Assembly (NCBI RefSeq): GCF_014651015.1
Contig: NZ_BMWB01000012.1
Span: 62,001 to 126,000, forward strand
Direction: 5' to 3'
DNA: 64,000 bases
DNA from: Streptomyces xantholiticus
Lineage (GTDB): Bacteria > Actinomycetota > Actinomycetes > Streptomycetales > Streptomycetaceae
Below the pieces are notes generated by a model. The model had not been told where the DNA came from. It ran no database searches and saw nothing but the letters and a program-made list of their open reading frames with translations. A program made the translations under genes and the position numbers. Below, piece after piece: positions 60,182-64,000 of this stretch. Every line of letters begins with the position of its first letter. Positions within the stretch are counted from its first letter, which is position 1.

Positions 60182-60777
60182 CAATCCCGTTCCCTTCCGG
60201 CAGGGCCTGCGCCGTCGAAGCCCGGGTCCAACTCCACGCCGACGGAGTTCAAGAAGAACGCCACCATGTGGTACTGCCCGACCAGCATGGTGATCTCGAT
60301 CATTTCCGCCTCGTCGAAGTGCTCGGTCAGGACTTCCCACGTGGCGTCGCAGAGCCGCGCATCGCGGTTCAGCTCGTCCGCGGCCCGGATGAGGCTCCTT
60401 TCGAGGGCGGTCCACCCGTCGGCCTCCGGGCCCTGGGCCAGGCGGTCGATCTCCGTATCGGTGAAGCCCGCGGCCTTGGCCAGGGGCACATGGCGTCCCC
60501 ACTCGTACGGGGCTCCGGTGTTGTGCGAGGTGCGCAGGATCAGCAGTTCACGGAACCTTCCGGAGAGCCGGCCGCGACGGAGCAGCTGACCTCCGAAGGG
60601 CATGAACTGTTCGTAGAGCTCGGGATGACGCACGAGAGTGGTGAAGATGTTCGGAACCCGGCCCCCCGCGTCCCGCGGGACGGCGGCCAGCAGGTGGTGG
60701 GTCCGCGTATCCCAGTCGTCCTCGGGCAGGGGCACGAGTCGTGGGAGGGCGTTGCGCACAGGATCTCGCTCCGGCAT
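60181..60777 (-). CDS. Carboxymuconolactone decarboxylase-family protein
   Basis: A 198-residue member of the CMD family. The core motif GRFRELLILRTSHNTGAPYEWGRH (about residues 74-97) with E-W-x-x-H is conserved; the AhpD double Cys is absent, which favours a decarboxylase/lactonase-like or unknown role over peroxidase. The ATG at 60777 follows GGAG with 5-base spacing. Coupled to the downstream SDR through overlapping stop and start codons. Separated from the ABC importer genes upstream by a terminator, so it is likely a separate unit. Confidence 0.85.
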   Translation of the reverse strand: MPERDPVRNALPRLVPLPEDDWDTRTHHLLAAVPRDAGGRVPNIFTTLVRHPELYEQFMPFGGQLLRRGRLSGRFRELLILRTSHNTGAPYEWGRHVPLAKAAGFTDTEIDRLAQGPEADGWTALERSLIRAADELNRDARLCDATWEVLTEHFDEAEMIEITMLVGQYHMVAFFLNSVGVELDPGFDGAGPAGRERD

Positions 60778-60876
60778 GGAGTCTCCAGGTGAAGTGCCCA
60801 CGTGAACCAGGGGTGGGTGCGTGGTCCGGCGGTTGCGTGGGCTTGGGTGTGTCGGGGCATGGCAGGTCCTTGGGGG

Positions 60877-60916
60877 CCGGGAGGGCCGGCCGGTGTGCGC
60901 AAGCCGCCCCTCCCGG
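60877..60916 (-). terminator. Hairpin terminator after the substrate-binding protein gene
   Basis: CCGGGAGGG (60877-60885) and CCCTCCCGG (60908-60916) form a perfect 9-bp stem with a 22-base loop that itself contains GGCCGGCC. It lies 11 bases past the minus-strand stop codon. Confidence 0.6.
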
Positions 60917-60927
60917 TCAGCTGGACG

Positions 60928-62217
60928 TCAGCCGGTCACGGGGCCGAACTTCTGCCGGGTGTCGAGGGGTTCTCCGAAGAGGACCCAGCGTTCCCCTTGG
61001 AAGCGCACGAGTTGCATGGTCTCGATGGGGAACCGGTCGTTGGCGCCCGTGTTCAGAGCGACGCCGGGGAGCAGCATGTCCACCTTGACGTCCTTGAGCT
61101 TTTGGACGGCGTCCCTCAGCCCTTCTCGCGTCGGGCATTCCATGGCGTCGAGGGCCTTGTGCAGGCTGGAGGCCACGGCCCAGCCGTAGGCGTTGAACTG
61201 GATGGAGGGGTCGGCGTCCGGGGCGTACTTCTTCATCGCCGCCCGGTAGGTCTTCATCTCCGCGTCGTCAGCCCACTGGGGGTCGGCAGGATCCTTGAAG
61301 TAGGTGGCGGAGACGACGCCCTGCACGTTCTTGAAGCCGACGGGCTTGAGCACGCTGGTCGACGCCGAGACGCTGTTGACGATGTGCAGCGGGTTCCACC
61401 TGGGGTTCTTCGCGTCCGCGGCCAGAGCCTGGCTGCCGAACTTGGGAGTGGTGATGTTCAGCAGCACATCCGCCTCGGAGCGAGCGAGGCTGGTCATCTG
61501 GGCCGAGACGGAAGGGTCGGTGACCTCGTAGCTCTCCTCGGCGACGACCGTGATGTCGCTGCCCTTGACGGCCTGTTTGAAGCCGCCCAGCAGGTCCTTG
61601 CCGAAGTCGTCGTTCTGGAAGAGCACGGCCACCTTGGCCTTCGGCTTCTCCTTCTTGAGGTAGTCGGCATACATACGGGACTCGGCCACGTAGTTGGGCT
61701 GCCAGCCCATGGTCCACGGGTGCTCGGTGTCCGTACCCCACTTGGAGGCGCCGGTGGCCACGAACGGCTGCGGCACCTTCTGCTGGTTGAGGTAGTCCCA
61801 CACGGCTGAGGTGGAGGGCGTTCCCAGTGTCTGGAAAACGGCGAAGACCTTCTCCCGTTCCACCAGTCTTCGGGCTTCCTCCACGGCCTTCGGCGGCTGG
61901 TAGCCGTCGTCACGGACGACGAACTCGACCTTGCGGCCGCCGATACCGCCCTTCTCCGCGTTGACGTACTTGAAGTAGGTGCTGACGCCGTTGCTGATGG
62001 TGCCGTAGGCGGAGGCCGGTCCGGACATCGGGTAGATGCCTCCGAGCTTGATGCTCTTGTCGGTGATACCGGTGGTCTGCTGGCCCTTGCAGGCGCCGTC
62101 GGCAGAGGCGGCGGAATCGTCCTGTCCCCGTTGACTTGAGCAGGCGGTGGCGGTGAGCAGGGCGGCGATGCCCGCGGCGGCTGCCCGCAGGGCGGTGGTG
62201 TGGCGCATCCGGATCAT
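60928..62217 (-). CDS. livK: ABC transporter substrate-binding lipoprotein, branched-chain amino-acid (LivK) type
   Basis: A 429-residue secreted lipoprotein: basic N-terminus, hydrophobic stretch and lipobox ending TATAC (Cys about residue 26). The mature part has the type I periplasmic-binding fold, opening with IKLGGIYPMSGPASAYG (about 56-72) and containing FVVRDDGYQPPKAVEEARRLV (about 99-119) and VAVLFQNDDFGKDLLGG (about 193-209). Relatives bind branched-chain amino acids, amides, urea or aromatic acids; with ring-degradation genes beside it, an aromatic or cyclic acid is possible. The ATG overlaps the stop of livM (ATGA). Confidence 0.87.
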   Translation of the reverse strand: MIRMRHTTALRAAAAGIAALLTATACSSQRGQDDSAASADGACKGQQTTGITDKSIKLGGIYPMSGPASAYGTISNGVSTYFKYVNAEKGGIGGRKVEFVVRDDGYQPPKAVEEARRLVEREKVFAVFQTLGTPSTSAVWDYLNQQKVPQPFVATGASKWGTDTEHPWTMGWQPNYVAESRMYADYLKKEKPKAKVAVLFQNDDFGKDLLGGFKQAVKGSDITVVAEESYEVTDPSVSAQMTSLARSEADVLLNITTPKFGSQALAADAKNPRWNPLHIVNSVSASTSVLKPVGFKNVQGVVSATYFKDPADPQWADDAEMKTYRAAMKKYAPDADPSIQFNAYGWAVASSLHKALDAMECPTREGLRDAVQKLKDVKVDMLLPGVALNTGANDRFPIETMQLVRFQGERWVLFGEPLDTRQKFGPVTG

Positions 62218-63311
62218 CCCTTTCCAATGGTGGGCGGAGCGGTGAGGGGCTGGGGTTCGGGCTGTGGGGGACCGGTCTGTTCCGCGGGGGAGGCGGGCTC
62301 CGGTCGGCGGCGGGTGTGGCGGAGGTGTTCCACACACCGCCGGACCCCCTGTCGGGCGCGGGCAGCCAGGCCGGCCAGTCCCGTCGGGGCCAGATACATG
62401 ACGGCGATGATCAGAAGGCCGAAGACCACTCCTGGCGCGGCGGGGCTGATGTCCTGTGCCAGGTTCGGCACGTACATCACGAAAGCCGCGCCCAGCAGTG
62501 GCCCGTACACCGATGCGAGGCCACCCACGACGAGGCCGGCCAGCAGGGTGATGGACAGGTTGAGGCTGAAGGAGTCAGGAGACACGAAACCGATCACCCA
62601 GGTGTACAAGCACCCGGCGACACCTGCGAACATCGCGCTCCAGGCGAAGGCGAGCGCCTTGTGGAAGGAAAGCCTCACCCCCATCACCTCCGCCGCGCTC
62701 TCGTTCTCCCGGATGGCGAGCAGCGCCCGGCCGACACGTGAGCGCAGCAGGTTGCGGACGACCAGCAGCGTGACCGCGGCGACGGTGAGGGTAAGGAAGT
62801 ACAGCCACTGGTCCTCGGCCAGGCCGGTCCAGGAAGGCGGCTGCGGTTTGGGGACGGTCAGGCCCATGGAGCCGCCCGTCACGTGCTCGAACCGCTTCAG
62901 CAGCGGCGGCAGGAACACGGCGAACGCCAAGGTGACCAGGGCCAGGTAGAGGCCGCGGAGCCGTAGCGCGGGTACGCCGAAACCCAGACCGAGGAGGAAG
63001 CACCCTGCGGCCGCGACCGGGAGCGTGGCCAGATGGCCGGTGGTGAAGCGGTCGAGCATGACGGCCGCCGTGTAGGCGCCCACGGCGAAGAACGCGCCGT
63101 GGCCGAGCGAGATCTGTCCGCCGTAACCGACGAGCAGGTTGAGGCCGGCCAGCACGACGGCGTACAGCAGCACCATCGTCAGCTGGAAGACCCGGAACGG
63201 GGCGAAGTAGTACGGCGTCGCGATCAGGGCGGCCGTGATGACCAGCGCCGCGAGCGGACGTGCCCAGCGCGCGGTGCGCGAAGCGTGCATCGTGAGTTCT
63301 CCCGTGCTCAT
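62214..63311 (-). CDS. livM: ABC transporter permease, LivM type
   Basis: A 365-residue inner-membrane permease with about nine hydrophobic segments. The LNLLVGYGGQISLGHGAFFAVGAY stretch (about residues 54-77) and the cytoplasmic EAA-like loop ALLAIRENESAAEVMGV (about 195-211) are typical of LivM. The C-terminal 55 residues are Arg/Pro-rich and longer than usual. It overlaps livH upstream and livK downstream by ATGA, which suggests tight co-translation. The ATP-binding subunits (LivG/LivF) are not in the window and may lie beyond its end or elsewhere. Confidence 0.88.
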   Translation of the reverse strand: MSTGELTMHASRTARWARPLAALVITAALIATPYYFAPFRVFQLTMVLLYAVVLAGLNLLVGYGGQISLGHGAFFAVGAYTAAVMLDRFTTGHLATLPVAAAGCFLLGLGFGVPALRLRGLYLALVTLAFAVFLPPLLKRFEHVTGGSMGLTVPKPQPPSWTGLAEDQWLYFLTLTVAAVTLLVVRNLLRSRVGRALLAIRENESAAEVMGVRLSFHKALAFAWSAMFAGVAGCLYTWVIGFVSPDSFSLNLSITLLAGLVVGGLASVYGPLLGAAFVMYVPNLAQDISPAAPGVVFGLLIIAVMYLAPTGLAGLAARARQGVRRCVEHLRHTRRRPEPASPAEQTGPPQPEPQPLTAPPTIGKG

Positions 63312-64000
63312 GCCCGCTCCACCGCCGCCCGGCCGAACAGCCCCTGGGGCCGCACCAGCAGCACCACGAGGATGATCAGCAGTGGTACGCCGATCTTCAG
63401 GTCGGCGCCGACGAATCCGACGTAGGCCCCGGCCAGCGTCTCGGCCACGCCCACGACCAGCCCGCCCGCCACCGCGCCCACCGGGCTGTCGAAGCCGCCG
63501 AGCGTGGCTGCGGCGAAGGCGTAGATGAGGGCGCCGCCCATCATGTTGGGTTCCAGGAACAGCAGCGGGGCGACCAGGACGCCCGACAGTGCGCCGACCG
63601 TCGCGGCCAGCCCCCAGCCGAGCATCAGCACCCGGCCCATCCGGATGCCGGAGAGCCTGGCCGAGGCGGGATTGGCCGCGACCGCCCGCATCACCAGGCC
63701 GGTCCTGGTGTGCTGGAACAGCAGGTACAGCAGTCCCATCACCACCGCCACGACGCCGATGACGCCCAGCGTCGACCAGCCGATGTCGACCCCGGCCAGG
63801 GCGACGCTGCCTTCCGGGAACGGCTGAGGGAAGTCCTTCACGGTGAACGACCAGATCAGGCCCGCAGCAGCGTTGACGAAGATGAACAGGCCGACGGTGA
63901 CGATGACGATGGTCAGCTCGGGCGCTCCCTCGACCGGCCGGATGAGCAGGCGCTCGATGAGCATGCCGCCCGCGAAGGAGATCGCGAGGGTGACCGGCAG
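63308..64000 (-). CDS. livH: ABC transporter permease, LivH type (partial, runs off the window)
   Basis: The C-terminal about 230 residues of a LivH permease are in the window; the start lies beyond base 64000. Six or more hydrophobic segments are present, with the cytoplasmic loop RTGLVMRAVAANPASARLSGI (EAA-like) and FAAATLGGFDSPVGAVAGGLVVG typical of the family. It forms the membrane pore with LivM. The stop overlaps the livM start. Confidence 0.88.
   Translation of the reverse strand: MPVTLAISFAGGMLIERLLIRPVEGAPELTIVIVTVGLFIFVNAAAGLIWSFTVKDFPQPFPEGSVALAGVDIGWSTLGVIGVVAVVMGLLYLLFQHTRTGLVMRAVAANPASARLSGIRMGRVLMLGWGLAATVGALSGVLVAPLLFLEPNMMGGALIYAFAAATLGGFDSPVGAVAGGLVVGVAETLAGAYVGFVGADLKIGVPLLIILVVLLVRPQGLFGRAAVERA

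Noticed and set aside
1..64000. CRISPR arrays, rRNA, tRNA genes and riboswitches
   Set aside because: No regularly spaced repeats, no rRNA sequence and no convincing tRNA cloverleaf or riboswitch core was seen by eye; a tRNAscan and Infernal run would be needed to exclude small ones.

Overview
The window is high-GC DNA with strong third-position G/C bias, GTG starts, SpoIIE-type phosphatases, SCO6745-, DUF5988-, DUF6194- and TIGR04222-type proteins and Streptomyces-style transposon relics. It almost certainly comes from a Streptomyces or close relative, and looks like accessory chromosome rather than core.

Layout. 0.1-1.5 kb: an amino-acid permease with its own terminator. 2.1-10.5 kb: the most interesting block, a compact polyketide locus on the + strand: a 69-residue DUF5988 protein, a discrete ketosynthase with an intact Cys-His-His triad, and a 2154-residue fully reducing polyketide synthase (KS-AT-DH-ER-KR-ACP) that resembles mycobacterial mycocerosic-acid synthases and carries a TTA codon (bldA control). 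10.7-16.6 kb: a membrane protein, two SpoIIE-type phosphatases and a methyltransferase, interrupted by relics (glucarate dehydratase start, IS110-like and IS5-like transposase pieces, a tyrosine integrase tail). 16.7-23.5 kb: redox and stress genes (DUF2231-Rieske protein, SDR, HMCES/YedK DNA-repair protein, tandem universal stress protein, hemerythrin, small acidic protein, truncated globin). 23.8-28.6 kb: a GlxA-type regulator divergent from a propeller glycosidase-like protein, then a broken GH15 glucoamylase/trehalase gene fused by a deletion to a membrane-protein gene, then DoxX divergent from a Cys-rich HTH regulator with a clear operator. 30.3-36.9 kb: secreted lipoprotein hydrolase, TfoX-N, AhpD-like, an ImuB-like Y-family polymerase, SMI1/KNR4 and CBS-BON proteins. 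37.4-43.1 kb: a membrane SpoIIE phosphatase, TIGR04222 protein, double-headed MerR regulator, DUF6194 protein and a cytochrome P450. 43.3-48.7 kb: an ECF42-type sigma factor translationally coupled to its DGPF/YCII partner, an SCO6745-family protein and a long-chain acyl-CoA ligase. 48.8-56 kb: secreted beta-propeller protein, Tat-exported intradiol dioxygenase, a large LuxR-type ATPase regulator with an N-terminal zinc-finger-like motif, a MmyB-type XRE regulator, a truncated SDR and a GNAT acetyltransferase. 56.5-59.3 kb: a 941-residue cache-PAS-GAF-PP2C-HATPase sensor phosphatase. 59.4-64 kb: a tightly coupled SDR + carboxymuconolactone decarboxylase pair and a branched-chain-amino-acid-type ABC importer (LivK, LivM, partial LivH) with overlapping stop/start codons.

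Two themes run through the window. One is signalling of the partner-switching kind: four PP2C/SpoIIE phosphatases of four different architectures lie within 48 kb, with no anti-sigma-factor antagonist gene recognised beside them. The other is decay: at least eight gene relics with frameshifts, stops or deletion scars lie between intact genes. The polyketide locus is the best candidate for an uncharacterised system; it has no thioesterase, phosphopantetheinyl transferase, transporter or pathway regulator next to it, so its product must be released and modified by something not visible here.
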